DNA of 64,000 bases from Flagellimonas_B algarum (lineage in GTDB: Bacteria > Bacteroidota > Bacteroidia > Flavobacteriales > Flavobacteriaceae), in NCBI RefSeq assembly GCF_040513375.1, contig NZ_JBEVTG010000001.1, forward strand, positions 1,178,001 to 1,242,000, given 5' to 3'. A program made the position numbers and the translations under genes. The notes below the pieces were generated by a model. It saw nothing but the letters and a program-made list of their open reading frames with translations. It was not told the DNA's origin and made no database searches. Positions 49,803-59,428 of the stretch are shown piece after piece (the first letter of the stretch is position 1; each line of letters starts with the position of its first letter).

Positions 49803-52187
49803 TTAAAATTGGAATTTATATCCGAAATCAGGAAAAAACCCGATTTGGTCGACTTGATCGATCTCATTGGTCAATCTGTTGTACCTTCGAACGAATACGT
49901 TCTCGTTCGCCGTTACGTTTTGGAAATCGAAATAGAATTGGTGTGATCTTTTTTTGTTCCGGCTGTTGATTTTCAATCCGAATTTCACATCCCATCTAAA
50001 GTAGGCGTCATACTGCTCACTGAAGGCCAGGTCTTCTTGTAAGACTTCAAAACCGACCTGTTGTGAAGCGGCCAGATCCACCGGTGTGAAATAGCGCCCA
50101 CCTGAAGTGGTCACCCGGGTATCTACGAACCAGACATTTTTGCCCGAGGCCCCGGTTTTAAACTCTTTACCTGCTAAAAGATTGACGACATACCCATTGT
50201 TGAAAGGGGTGTTGCGTTCGATTCCGTCGCTTCCTTCGTATTTGCTTTCGAAAAACGAACTGGTCAATAGCCCGTAATAGCCATCACTGAAGAATTTCTC
50301 AAGCGTCAACTCGATGCCTTGGTTATAGCCCGTACCTTCATTTACCAGTGAAACACGGTCATTGTCGAAAATGAAATTCGCCCCTTCGGTCAAAGTAGAA
50401 TAGCTCGATGCGAAGGGTTCTACCGCCGCTTTTTCGATGTCTTGTCGATACACTTCGACTTTACCCCGCCATGAATTGCCCAATTTGACATCATATCCTA
50501 ATACATAATGGCTGCTTTCGACGAAATCAAGGTCGCGGTTGGTCTGTTGCAAGCTTCCGTTGACATTTTCATTCAACAGCAATAAGGGTAAAGGAATGGT
50601 CTGATAGTGCAGTCCGTACCCGAAATTCAAGGTATGGTTCGGTGCGACATTATAATTTAAGGCCGCTCGGGGCCCCAAAGCGAATTGCTTGTTCAGGGTG
50701 CTGTATTGCGAATGCAGCCCGGCGTTCAGGGTCAGGTCTTCGGTCAATCTCCATTGACCTTGAACATAGGGTTGCAAGATGTTGAGGTTTTCATCAATGT
50801 CCCTGAAGGTAATCAGGTCTGGATCGCCATCGCCATCACCGTCGGCCTGTTCATTACGGTCGAGGAGGAGACTTTGTACATTGAAGTTTTCGATCAACAG
50901 CCCGGCCCTTAAACTGAATTTATTGTTCAACTTGGTATTGTACAGGGTCGAAAGGGTAAACCGCACCTCGGTATTGTCGGCTTCCGTATAGCGTATAACC
51001 CGCTCTTGGGGACTATCCTTATCGATAAAGCGGTCGGCTTTGAAGTCATTGCCGGAATAAGATCCCGAGAGTATCGTCCGCAGGAAGGAGTTGTCGTCAA
51101 TGCGCCAATTGTACTTCAACCCGATGACCCCGAATCGCGATTCGACAAAGGTATTCTCGTCTTCTGCTGCAAAAAGGTCGTCTTCATCGATATCATCACC
51201 CAGGAATTCGATATCCGAGTTTCCTATGATACCGAATATGGATAGGTTCCCTTTATTTATTTTTCCAAAATCGAGGTTGAAACTGATATCGTTGTAGTTT
51301 GGTGTGGCCGCGGTTCCGCCGGCCCCGACCCCGAGCAAACCTACTAAGGAGTACCTAGCGGCTACGAGGAATGAACCCTTGTTGTTTCCCATCGGACCTT
51401 CCGCCATGGCTTCCACCCCGGTGAATATCCCGGTTTGTAAGGTGTATTCGTAGTCATCGATATTCCCTTTTCTAAAACCCAGATCAAAGACCCCCCCAAC
51501 GGCGTTTCCGTATTCAGCCGGAAAAGCGGAGGTCAAGAAATCGGAATTTTTTAGGAGGTTCGGGTTGAGGGCCGAAACCGGACCACCGGTCGTGCCCAAG
51601 GTCGAATAGTGGTTCGGACTGGGAATCGGTACCCCTTCCAATCGCCACAACAATCCTGTGGGCGAATTTCCTCGAATGACGATGTCGTTCCGACTGTCAT
51701 CCGGTGCCGAGACCCCGGCAAAATTGGCGGCCAAACGCCCGACATCGCTTCGACCACCTGAAAAGCGACCCACTTCCTCAAGCCCGAATTGACGGGCCGA
51801 AACAGTGGCCAATTTGTTCAAGGCCCTGTCTTTATCGGCCTCATTGGTCAATACGATTTCATCGAGTTGGTTGAAAGATTCCAGCAAACTGATCGATAAA
51901 AACACGTCTTTACCAGTGGTGACTTCGATGTTCGGTATGGTGGTACTTTCAAAACCGATATAACTGACCCGGATGGCTCGGCGCCCAATCGGAACCTCCT
52001 TCATCGAAAAGCGCCCGTCGAAATCGGTGATGACTCCGGTCGCGGTGGCGGCGTTGAGTAATTCAATGGTGGCGCCTTCAAGGGGCTGTTCCGATTGTTT
52101 GTCGATTACCGTACCCTTAATAGTTCCGGTTTGGGAGAACGAATAGAGCCCACAGAGGGCGATTAGGATCCACAGGATTTTTTTCAT
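49803..52187 (-). CDS. TonB-dependent receptor with carboxypeptidase-regulatory-like domain
   Basis: A 794-residue outer-membrane receptor. Signal (ILWILIALCGLYSFSQ), CarboxypepD_reg-like domain (IKGTVIDKQSEQPLEGATIEL, in part, about 22-105), plug (LDEIVLTNEADKD, NDIVIRGNSPTGLLWRLEGV) and barrel ending YKFQF. The plug motif NSPTGLLWRLEGVPIPSP is shared with a subgroup of Bacteroidota receptors lacking a SusD partner. A LytS/LytTR pair is divergent from it, which may be regulatory but is not shown. Confidence 0.92.
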   Translation of the reverse strand: MKKILWILIALCGLYSFSQTGTIKGTVIDKQSEQPLEGATIELLNAATATGVITDFDGRFSMKEVPIGRRAIRVSYIGFESTTIPNIEVTTGKDVFLSISLLESFNQLDEIVLTNEADKDRALNKLATVSARQFGLEEVGRFSGGRSDVGRLAANFAGVSAPDDSRNDIVIRGNSPTGLLWRLEGVPIPSPNHYSTLGTTGGPVSALNPNLLKNSDFLTSAFPAEYGNAVGGVFDLGFRKGNIDDYEYTLQTGIFTGVEAMAEGPMGNNKGSFLVAARYSLVGLLGVGAGGTAATPNYNDISFNLDFGKINKGNLSIFGIIGNSDIEFLGDDIDEDDLFAAEDENTFVESRFGVIGLKYNWRIDDNSFLRTILSGSYSGNDFKADRFIDKDSPQERVIRYTEADNTEVRFTLSTLYNTKLNNKFSLRAGLLIENFNVQSLLLDRNEQADGDGDGDPDLITFRDIDENLNILQPYVQGQWRLTEDLTLNAGLHSQYSTLNKQFALGPRAALNYNVAPNHTLNFGYGLHYQTIPLPLLLLNENVNGSLQQTNRDLDFVESSHYVLGYDVKLGNSWRGKVEVYRQDIEKAAVEPFASSYSTLTEGANFIFDNDRVSLVNEGTGYNQGIELTLEKFFSDGYYGLLTSSFFESKYEGSDGIERNTPFNNGYVVNLLAGKEFKTGASGKNVWFVDTRVTTSGGRYFTPVDLAASQQVGFEVLQEDLAFSEQYDAYFRWDVKFGLKINSRNKKRSHQFYFDFQNVTANENVFVRRYNRLTNEIDQVDQIGFFPDFGYKFQF

Positions 52188-52403
52188 GACATTGTTGTTT
52201 TCCCCAAAAGTGGGCTATAACCACCTTCCATTTTTTACCGCTGTTGATCGATCGGCAAAATAGCGGTTGAAAGGTCGAATATGATGTTAACTTGATTTGG
52301 GAGGGGCGATCTGTGGAAATCACGGTTCAACCCTGGTATCGACATTTCAACCCTTTTTATGCGGATACAGTTAAAGACCATCCGCTGTTTTAAAGGGCTT
52401 GCT

Positions 52404-52411
52404 TACCTTTA
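52404..52411 (+). promoter_or_regulatory. -7 element of the LytS-type kinase gene
   Basis: TACCTTTA, one mismatch to TAnnTTTG, 8 nt before the ATG at 52420. The preceding intergenic DNA (52188-52403) shows no other clear feature. Confidence 0.4.
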
Positions 52412-52419
52412 GGGTTGAT

Positions 52420-53505
52420 ATGGGAAAATGGTTTACAAAACAAGGCTTGCGTAAGTTCTTCTTGCGATGGATGGTGGTCAATGTGGTTTTCGCCTTGATC
52501 AAGATTTCCGTCGAACATGGCAAAGGGGGTGCTGAAAGCATATTCGAACCGACGACGGTCTTTTATTATGTCACCGCCTTCCTTTTCTTTATGTTGACCT
52601 GGGAATACAACGATTGGCTGATCCATAAACAGCTCAGGGACGGTGGGTTGAACCTCAAGAACAGTTTGGTCATTTTCGGAAAGACCATGGCCTTATTGAT
52701 CCCTTTGACGACTATCATCTATTATTTGGCCTTGTTTCCTCTTAGAGAGACCTTACAGATTATATGCGAAGATCCCGTTTTGGAATTTCGCGGTAATATT
52801 TTCCGGGCGTGGCTGCTTGGTGTGTCAGTGGTCTTTATCAATCTATTTTACTTTTCGATGAAGCAGAAAGACGAGTTGACCAAACAGATGGAAGACTTGA
52901 AAAAGGAAATGATGGCTTCACAATATGCCACCTTGAAAAATCAAATCAGTCCGCATTTCTTGTTCAACAGTTTGAACACCTTGACCTCCTTGATGTACCA
53001 AGATCGTGATCTCGCCTCTGATTTTGTGACCCGATTGGCCAAAACCTATCGCTATATTCTGGATAACCGCGAACACGACCTGGTCAGTTTACGCAAAGAA
53101 CTCGACTTTTTGGATTCTTATGTATTCATGATGAACGTTCGTCATAAGGATGCCGTGATCATACGCAGTGACATCAAAGTCGACGCAGATGATTTCCTGA
53201 TACCGACCTTATCACTCCAAATGTTGGTTGAAAATGCCTTGAAACACAATCAATACAGTAAGGAGAAGCCGCTGACGATTACGGTGGGAACCATTCAAAA
53301 CGATGCTTTGGTGGTCCATAACAACCTGCAAAAAAGATCGCGCCCCGAACCCACAACTAAAATGGGTCTGCCGAACATCAAAAAGCGCTACGCCTATTAC
53401 ACCAACAAACCGGTATTGGTACGAGAGGAAAACGATATGTTTGAAGTGATCCTTCCGTTATTGGATGCTTCGGTTCTGAAGTCAACCTTAAAATCGATTT
53501 CCTAA
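52420..53505 (+). CDS. LytS/YehU-type sensor histidine kinase
   Basis: A 361-residue membrane kinase from ATG 52420 (a TTG at 52399 would add seven residues). Four helices within the first 150 residues, then a short coiled coil (KQKDELTKQMEDLKKEMM), then the His_kinase domain with phospho-acceptor H179 in NQISPHFLFNSLN, and an N-box MLVENALKHNQYS and G-box-like MGLPNIKKRYAYY. No extracellular sensor domain is apparent. Overlaps the response regulator by 1 nt. Confidence 0.93.
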   Translation: MGKWFTKQGLRKFFLRWMVVNVVFALIKISVEHGKGGAESIFEPTTVFYYVTAFLFFMLTWEYNDWLIHKQLRDGGLNLKNSLVIFGKTMALLIPLTTIIYYLALFPLRETLQIICEDPVLEFRGNIFRAWLLGVSVVFINLFYFSMKQKDELTKQMEDLKKEMMASQYATLKNQISPHFLFNSLNTLTSLMYQDRDLASDFVTRLAKTYRYILDNREHDLVSLRKELDFLDSYVFMMNVRHKDAVIIRSDIKVDADDFLIPTLSLQMLVENALKHNQYSKEKPLTITVGTIQNDALVVHNNLQKRSRPEPTTKMGLPNIKKRYAYYTNKPVLVREENDMFEVILPLLDASVLKSTLKSIS

Positions 53506-54263
53506 TGCGGGCCGTAATCGTAGAAGATGAGGAATTCGCGGCCAAACGCTTGGAACAGTTGGTCAGTGAACTGGCTCCGGAAATCAACATTATTTGTGCT
53601 TTGAATTCTGTGGCCAGCGGCATCAAATGGTTCGATGAAAACGAAGCCCCAGACCTCATTTTTCTCGATATCCAATTGAATGACGGCTATGGGTTCGATA
53701 TTTTGGACGGATTGGAAGAACATCCGCCCGTCATCTTCACCACGGCCTATAATGAATTCGCCATTCGTGGATTCAAATACAATGGCTTGGATTACCTGCT
53801 CAAACCGATCGTCAAGGAAGAATTGGCCAAAGCATTAGGGAAATTCCATAAGAACAGCCTACGAAACAGCGGTTCGGGTAGTACGGAGAACCTCGAACAC
53901 CTGAAACAATTGTTCCACAAAGAATACAAACACCGGTTTATGGTCAAGGTGGGCAATATGTTCAAATCCTTTAATGTGGATGACATCGCCTATTTTAAAT
54001 CACATGAGGGCTTGATCTACCTATACACCCATACGGCCCAACATTATCCGATCGAATACACCATTGATCAATTGGAGAACATTCTGAATCCCATCCATTT
54101 TTTCAGGATCAATCGCAAGTTCATGGTTTCGGTCAAAGCGGTTGTCGAAATACACAGCTATTTCAATAGCAGATTGTTGCTGCGATTACTACCCAAAGAA
54201 GAAGAGCAGGTTATCGTTTCGCGTGAACGAACGACCAATTTCAAACGATGGCTCGATATGTAA
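53505..54263 (+). CDS. LytTR-type response regulator
   Basis: A 252-residue DNA-binding response regulator. Receiver domain 1-120 with D55 in DLIFLDIQLNDGYG and the conserved Lys in YLLKPI. The LytTR domain (about 145-250) starts HRFMVKVGNMFKSF and includes YFKSHEGLIYLYT, IDQLENIL and FFRINRKFMVSVKAV. Cognate partner of the kinase upstream. Targets unknown; the divergent TonB receptor is a candidate by position. Closed by a terminator. Confidence 0.94.
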   Translation: MRAVIVEDEEFAAKRLEQLVSELAPEINIICALNSVASGIKWFDENEAPDLIFLDIQLNDGYGFDILDGLEEHPPVIFTTAYNEFAIRGFKYNGLDYLLKPIVKEELAKALGKFHKNSLRNSGSGSTENLEHLKQLFHKEYKHRFMVKVGNMFKSFNVDDIAYFKSHEGLIYLYTHTAQHYPIEYTIDQLENILNPIHFFRINRKFMVSVKAVVEIHSYFNSRLLLRLLPKEEEQVIVSRERTTNFKRWLDM

Positions 54264-54294
54264 AAAACCCCTGCTCGAATGGCAAGGGTTTTTC
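54262..54294. terminator. Terminator between the response regulator and ahcY
   Basis: AACCCCTGC-TCGAATG-GCAAGGGTT with a flanking A-run and T-run, just after the response regulator stop; usable by both convergent genes. Confidence 0.8.
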
Positions 54295-54333
54295 TTCGAT
54301 CGGTTTCCCGAATGCTGTGTTATGTGCTGATCT

Positions 54334-55650
54334 TTAGTAGCGGTAATACTCCGGCTTGAACGGGCCTTTTACGGTAACACCGATATATTCCGCTTGATCT
54401 TCTTTGAGTTCCGTCAATTCGGCACCAAGTCGTGAGAGGTGCAATTGGGCCACTTTCTCATCCAAATGCTTGGGCAACATGTACACCTCGTTTTCATAAC
54501 GATCGCTGTGGTTCCAAAGTTCGATTTGTGCCAACGTCTGGTTGGTAAACGAATTACTCATTACGAAACTTGGGTGACCGGTGGCGCATCCAAGGTTGAC
54601 CAAACGCCCTTCGGCCAGTACGATTAGGTCTTTTCCATCGATCGTATACTTGTCGACCTGTGGCTTGATTTCGTCTTTGGTATCACCATAAGCGCCGTTC
54701 AACCACGCCATGTCGATCTCGTTATCGAAATGACCGATGTTACAAACGATGGCCTTGTCCTTCAGGGCCCTGAAGTGCTCTTCGCGAATGATATCCTTAT
54801 TCCCCGTGGCAGTAATCACCACATCGGCTTTGGCAATGACCGATTCCAATTTCTTGACTTCATAACCGTCCATACAGGCTTGTAAGGCACAGATCGGATC
54901 GATTTCGGTGACCGTTACGATGGCCCCAGCTCCGCGAAAAGAGGCCGCAGTTCCTTTTCCGACATCACCGTAGCCCGCTACGACGACCCGTTTGCCTGCC
55001 AACATGGTATCGGTAGCCCGACGTATGGCGTCGACCGCACTTTCTCGGCAGCCGTACTTGTTATCGAATTTCGATTTGGTAACCGAGTCGTTCACATTGA
55101 TGGCCGGCATCGGTAGCGTTCCGTTTTTCATACGATCGTAAAGGCGGTGTACCCCAGTGGTGGTTTCTTCCGATAACCCTTTGATTCCCGAATTAAGTTC
55201 AGGATAGCGATCCAAAACCATATTGGTCAGGTCACCCCCATCATCCAAGATCATGTTCAGGGGTTGGCGTTCTTCACCAAAGAACAAGGTCTGTTCGATA
55301 CACCAATCGAATTCTTCTTCGGTCATGCCTTTCCATGCGTAGACAGGAATACCTGCAGCGGCAATGGCAGCGGCGGCATGGTCTTGGGTAGAAAAGATGT
55401 TACAGGAACTCCAAGTTACCTCGGCACCAAGGGCCACCAAAGTCTCGATCAAGACGGCGGTCTGTATGGTCATATGAAGGCAGCCGGCGATGCGGGCACC
55501 TTTCAAGGGTTGTTCACTTTTATATTCTTCTCGAAGTGCCATCAATCCGGGCATCTCCGCTTCGGCGAGTTCAATTTCTTTGCGCCCCCAATCAGCCAAA
55601 GCAATGTCTTTTACTTTAAAAGGAACGTAAGGAACCGTGTTAGTGCTCAT
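54334..55650 (-). CDS. ahcY: Adenosylhomocysteinase
   Basis: A 438-residue NAD-dependent enzyme that hydrolyses S-adenosylhomocysteine to adenosine and homocysteine, clearing methyltransferase product. Key stretches: AGCLHMTIQTAVLIETL, SSCNIFSTQDHAAAA, NVNDSVTKSKFDN, the NAD-binding GYGDVGKG, and the C-terminal PFKPEYYRY with the cofactor-contacting Lys/Tyr. Full length. A -7 element (TACCTTTG, exact, minus) precedes it. Confidence 0.98.
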   Translation of the reverse strand: MSTNTVPYVPFKVKDIALADWGRKEIELAEAEMPGLMALREEYKSEQPLKGARIAGCLHMTIQTAVLIETLVALGAEVTWSSCNIFSTQDHAAAAIAAAGIPVYAWKGMTEEEFDWCIEQTLFFGEERQPLNMILDDGGDLTNMVLDRYPELNSGIKGLSEETTTGVHRLYDRMKNGTLPMPAINVNDSVTKSKFDNKYGCRESAVDAIRRATDTMLAGKRVVVAGYGDVGKGTAASFRGAGAIVTVTEIDPICALQACMDGYEVKKLESVIAKADVVITATGNKDIIREEHFRALKDKAIVCNIGHFDNEIDMAWLNGAYGDTKDEIKPQVDKYTIDGKDLIVLAEGRLVNLGCATGHPSFVMSNSFTNQTLAQIELWNHSDRYENEVYMLPKHLDEKVAQLHLSRLGAELTELKEDQAEYIGVTVKGPFKPEYYRY

Positions 55651-55689
55651 TTTTTCTTAATTTACTTTCGTAGCCTGATTTAACGGCCA

Positions 55690-55697
55690 CAAAGGTA
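55690..55697 (-). promoter_or_regulatory. -7 element of ahcY
   Basis: Minus-strand TACCTTTG, exact TAnnTTTG, 39 nt before the ahcY ATG. No clear -33. Confidence 0.5.
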
Positions 55698-55718
55698 CAA
55701 TTTACTTAACTCTTAGCC

Positions 55719-56360
55719 GTGCCCCTTTACAAAACCATAACAGTTTCAAAGGACATCACCGCATACCTCTGGAAGGTGACCGAAAGTGAGGAACAGCTTT
55801 CACACGGAATTGCACTCACCGACCATTGCCAAAAGCGACTTGATGCTATGAAATCGACCATGCATCGAAGGGCGTTCTTGAGCATAAGGCACTTGCTCCG
55901 TCAAGAAGGGTATGAAGACCGGGATCTGTATTACAATGAGTTCGGAAAACCCCATTTGGTAGACGGCAACCACATTTCGATCACCCATTCCAATGAATTC
56001 ACCGCGATTATCGTCAGCCGCAACGAATTGGTGGGTATCGACATCGAAAAACAACGGGACAAAATTTTGAGGATCGCCCACAAGTTTACACCGATTCAAG
56101 AGTATCGTACCCTGGCCAATAGTGAAGCCGTGATGCGAAAATTGACCATCGTGTGGGGGGCTAAAGAGTCTTTGTATAAAATCTATGCCCAACCAGGGCT
56201 CAGTTTTTTAAACCATATCGATGTCAAGGATTTTCCCTTTGATGCCAAGACCACTACGGCGACCATTTCGTATGAAGGCAAGAAGTCGACCTACGCCGTC
56301 GATTTTTTCGAATTCGAGGGCTTTACCTGTGTTTTTGCCCGCAGTTCGAACGGTGGCTAA
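55719..56360 (+). CDS. 4'-phosphopantetheinyl transferase (Sfp type)
   Basis: A 213-residue enzyme that activates acyl or peptidyl carrier proteins by attaching phosphopantetheine from CoA. The two signature motifs are LVGIDIEKQRD (Mg2+ and CoA binding) and VWGAKESLYKIY. Start is GTG 55719. Divergent from ahcY and 34 nt upstream of the thiamine-binding gene, so it may be first in that operon. Which carrier protein it serves is not shown. Confidence 0.93.
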   Translation: MPLYKTITVSKDITAYLWKVTESEEQLSHGIALTDHCQKRLDAMKSTMHRRAFLSIRHLLRQEGYEDRDLYYNEFGKPHLVDGNHISITHSNEFTAIIVSRNELVGIDIEKQRDKILRIAHKFTPIQEYRTLANSEAVMRKLTIVWGAKESLYKIYAQPGLSFLNHIDVKDFPFDAKTTTATISYEGKKSTYAVDFFEFEGFTCVFARSSNGG

Positions 56361-56394
56361 GACGTTTGTCGTAGTTTTACAATAAAAAGCAGGA

Positions 56395-56655
56395 ATGGAC
56401 ATTTCCGTCGAACTGACCCTAACCCCATTGCAAGACGATTTCGAGCCCCCGATCATAGAGTTCATCAAAAAACTCCGGGCTTCAGGATTGCGCACCCTTG
56501 AAAATCCCTTGAGTACCCAAGTATATGGATCATATGACCAGGTCATGGATCTTTTGAAAAATGAAATAAAAACCGCGTTTATCGATTTGGATCACGTGGT
56601 TTTGCAAATGAAGATCGTCAAATCGGACCGCAGTGGATATCAACCCCATTTTTGA
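56395..56655 (+). CDS. Thiamine-binding (MTH1187/YkoF-like) protein
   Basis: An 86-residue single-domain protein of the DUF77/MTH1187 family, whose YkoF relatives bind thiamine or its hydroxymethylpyrimidine part. Typical elements: VELTLTPLQDDFEPPIIEFI and LSTQVYGSYDQVMDLL. The GTG of the PnuC-type gene lies inside its last 23 nt, so translation is coupled to the transporter. Thiamine binding is inferred from the family and from the TPP riboswitch 3.7 kb downstream. Confidence 0.82.
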   Translation: MDISVELTLTPLQDDFEPPIIEFIKKLRASGLRTLENPLSTQVYGSYDQVMDLLKNEIKTAFIDLDHVVLQMKIVKSDRSGYQPHF

Positions 56656-57271
56656 TTTTTTCCTAGAAGCGTATCGCGGCAAACCGTCTTTCATTATCGT
56701 TCTTGAGGCCGTGGTGTTCGTAATGGGTATTGCAAGCGTCTGGTTTGCTAAAAAGGAGCACATTCTCGTGTACCCGACTGGCTTGGTTGCTACTGTAATC
56801 ACGGTCTATTTGTTTTTTCGTGATGGCTTGTTGGGCGATATGATCATGAACTTTTATTGGTCGGTAATGAGTGTATATGGGTGGTGGAACTGGTCACGAA
56901 AAAAGGACAATGTGAAGGTCGTACGCATTTCACGAACTTCGAAGAACGAAAAAGTTATCGGTGTACTCCTGTTTTTGGGTACCATGCTGGTCAATTATGG
57001 GATTTACCGCATTTTCGACTATGATATCGCGCCTTCGAATTATGTTGATATTTTCACTTCGGGTATATTCTTCACGGCCATGTGGTACATGGCCAATAAA
57101 AAATTGGAGAATTGGACGCTGTGGATCCTTGCCGATATCATAACCGTTCCTTTATACGCCTCTAGGGGTTGGGGTATGTTATCTTTGCAATATCTGATTT
57201 TCACCGTAATGGCCGTTCAAGGCTACTTGGCATGGAAGAAGCACTTACACAAGCACCCAGTGGGCTCGTAA
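56633..57271 (+). CDS. PnuC/PnuT-type vitamin transporter
   Basis: A 212-residue membrane protein of the PnuC family with seven helices and the family signature SVYGWWNWSRK (the substrate-site WxxW). Start is GTG 56633. PnuC members import nicotinamide riboside; PnuT members import thiamine and are paired with intracellular kinases that trap the vitamin. The thiamine-binding neighbour and the TPP riboswitch favour thiamine (PnuT), while the NadR-like kinase downstream favours nicotinamide riboside. Both remain possible. Confidence 0.85.
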   Translation: MDINPIFDFFLEAYRGKPSFIIVLEAVVFVMGIASVWFAKKEHILVYPTGLVATVITVYLFFRDGLLGDMIMNFYWSVMSVYGWWNWSRKKDNVKVVRISRTSKNEKVIGVLLFLGTMLVNYGIYRIFDYDIAPSNYVDIFTSGIFFTAMWYMANKKLENWTLWILADIITVPLYASRGWGMLSLQYLIFTVMAVQGYLAWKKHLHKHPVGS

Positions 57272-59325
57272 AGGTCGTTTTATTCGGTCCCGAATCAACC
57301 GGTAAGACCACCTTGGCACGACAGCTGTCCGAATACTACGATACGGAGTGGGTACCTGAATATGCAAGGGAATACCTTCAGGATAAATGGGACCGTGAAC
57401 GGAAAACCTGTGAACCCCATGACCTGCTGCCGATTGCCAGGGGCCAGATGCGCTTGGAAAATGAATTGTCTAAAAAGGCGAACCGACTGCTGGTTTGCGA
57501 CACCGATCTTTTGGAAACCAAGGTCTATTCGGAAGCCTATTACCTGGGGTACTGTGACCCATTGCTTGAAAAGGCCGCCCTATCCAATAAGTACGACCTG
57601 TATTTCCTGACAGGGATCGATACCCCTTGGGTCAAGGACGATCTTCGTGACAAACCCGATGAACGTGAACGTATGTTCACATATTTTCACGATACCCTAA
57701 AGCATAACGATAAGAAATTTGTTACTTTAAAGGGCGAAAAGGATGTCCGATTACGTGCGGCCATCCACCATATAGATAAACTCCTCGAACACATGATCGA
57801 TCTGTCGAAAAAAGACCTTGACCAGCTTGCTGAAAAAGGCATTTCCGAAGCTCAATTGACCCAGCAAATGAACACCTTCAAAAAGGGGATTCCTTTTGTG
57901 GACCTGGAACGGGCCGCCATTGTCGATGACGGTATATTCAGGTTCGATGCGGAGCAGCAACAGCAACTGGTTTCCTTTTTCGATGACCGGGCCGAAGGCT
58001 TGTCATTGCTCAAGTTCGTTCCAGCATCCGGAGCGGCCTCAAGGATGTTCAAGGCCATGTTCAATTTTTTGGAGGCTTATGACCCCGAAGCGGAAAGTTT
58101 AGGGGAATATCTCTCGAGAACCAAGGACGCTGCGGTAGAACGTTTCACCAAGGATATGGAGCGATTTCCTTTTTATGGGGAAATCATGAAGGCTATCGGC
58201 ACGGAACACGGTGAAGCCGGAAGCAAGGTGTATGCGTTCGTCAAATACATGCTCGAAGAAGATGGGATGAACTTCGGGTTCTTTCCCAAAGGCTTATTGC
58301 CTTTTCATAAATGCAAGCATGGCGGGGCGACCCCTTTTAAAGAGCACCTGAAAGAAGCCGCTTTGTATGCCAAAGGAAAAGGACTTGCCAAATTGCATTT
58401 CACCATATCGCCCCAACATGAGACCATGTTCAAGGATGAAGAGGCCCTTTCGGTTCCGCGGATTTCCCAGAAGACCGATACCGAATTCGAAGTGACCTAT
58501 TCCAATCAAAAGCCAAGTACCGATACCCTCGCGGTCGATATGGAGGATCGACCATTCCGGAATTCGGACGGTTCCATACTGTTTCGCCCTGGAGGCCATG
58601 GGGCTTTGATAGAAAACCTTAACGACCAAGACGCCGATGTTATTTTTATTAAAAATATCGATAATGTGGTCATCGATGCGAATTTGCAACAAGTTGCCGA
58701 TAGCAAGAAAATGCTGGCAGGATTACTGCTTCGAACCCAAGAAAAGGCATTCGACCATGCTAGGGCCCTTGAAAATGAAACTGCCGATGTTGTGGAGGTA
58801 AAACGGTTTTTGGAAACGGAATTGAACGTTCGTTTTGAACAAGCTTACGAGGCTTTGGACGAAGCCGGAAAACAAACCGCCCTTTTGGCCAAATTGAACC
58901 GCCCCATACGGGTTTGTGGTATGGTCAAAAACGAAGGTGAGCCAGGAGGCGGGCCTTTTTGGGCTAAAAATTCACAAGGCGGGGTTTCCCTACAGATCAT
59001 TGAATCGGCCCAAGTCGATATGTCGAGTTCCTCCCAAGCTTCAATATTTAAGGATTCTACCCATTTCAATCCTGTAGATTTGGTCTGTGGCCCGCGCGAT
59101 TATCGGGGAAAGAAATTCGACCTCATGCCTTTTATCGATACGGAACAAGGTTTTATCACAGCTAAGACCAAAGAAGGAAAAGAATTGAAGGCCTTGGAAC
59201 TCCCCGGTCTTTGGAACGGGGCCATGGCGTATTGGAATACCCTTTTCGTAGAGGTACCCTTGGTGACCTTCAATCCGGTCAAAACGGTAAACGACCTTTT
59301 AAAACCCTCGCATCAGGCTGGTTGA
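57232..59325 (+). CDS. NadR-like nucleoside kinase fused to DUF4301
   Basis: A 697-residue protein from ATG 57232, which overlaps the transporter by 40 nt. Residues 1-185 are a NadR-type P-loop kinase: GPESTGKTTL, WVPEYAREYL, CDTDLLETKVYSEAY and GIDTPWVKDDLRDKP. Residues about 188-697 are a DUF4301 module of unknown function, starting IDLSKKDLDQLAEKGIS and containing FVPASGAASRMFKAM and MVKNEGEPGGGPFWA. No stop separates the two. An internal ATG (57793) at the exact boundary could also start DUF4301 alone. The kinase domain would phosphorylate a riboside or thiamine-like substrate brought in by the transporter. Confidence 0.85.
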   Translation: MEEALTQAPSGLVKVVLFGPESTGKTTLARQLSEYYDTEWVPEYAREYLQDKWDRERKTCEPHDLLPIARGQMRLENELSKKANRLLVCDTDLLETKVYSEAYYLGYCDPLLEKAALSNKYDLYFLTGIDTPWVKDDLRDKPDERERMFTYFHDTLKHNDKKFVTLKGEKDVRLRAAIHHIDKLLEHMIDLSKKDLDQLAEKGISEAQLTQQMNTFKKGIPFVDLERAAIVDDGIFRFDAEQQQQLVSFFDDRAEGLSLLKFVPASGAASRMFKAMFNFLEAYDPEAESLGEYLSRTKDAAVERFTKDMERFPFYGEIMKAIGTEHGEAGSKVYAFVKYMLEEDGMNFGFFPKGLLPFHKCKHGGATPFKEHLKEAALYAKGKGLAKLHFTISPQHETMFKDEEALSVPRISQKTDTEFEVTYSNQKPSTDTLAVDMEDRPFRNSDGSILFRPGGHGALIENLNDQDADVIFIKNIDNVVIDANLQQVADSKKMLAGLLLRTQEKAFDHARALENETADVVEVKRFLETELNVRFEQAYEALDEAGKQTALLAKLNRPIRVCGMVKNEGEPGGGPFWAKNSQGGVSLQIIESAQVDMSSSSQASIFKDSTHFNPVDLVCGPRDYRGKKFDLMPFIDTEQGFITAKTKEGKELKALELPGLWNGAMAYWNTLFVEVPLVTFNPVKTVNDLLKPSHQAG

Positions 59326-59344
59326 TACAGAGGTTTCAAAGCAC

Positions 59345-59381
59345 AAAAACCGCATCGCGAATTCGCTTTGCGGTTTTTTTT
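59345..59381 (+). terminator. Terminator after the kinase-DUF4301 gene
   Basis: AAAAACCGCA paired with TGCGGTTTTT around a 14-nt loop that itself contains GCGAATTCGC; a run of T follows. Confidence 0.85.
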
Positions 59382-59428
59382 GTGACTTTTTCAAAAGGAT
59401 CGTGTCCAATAAGTAAAGCATCTGAAAA

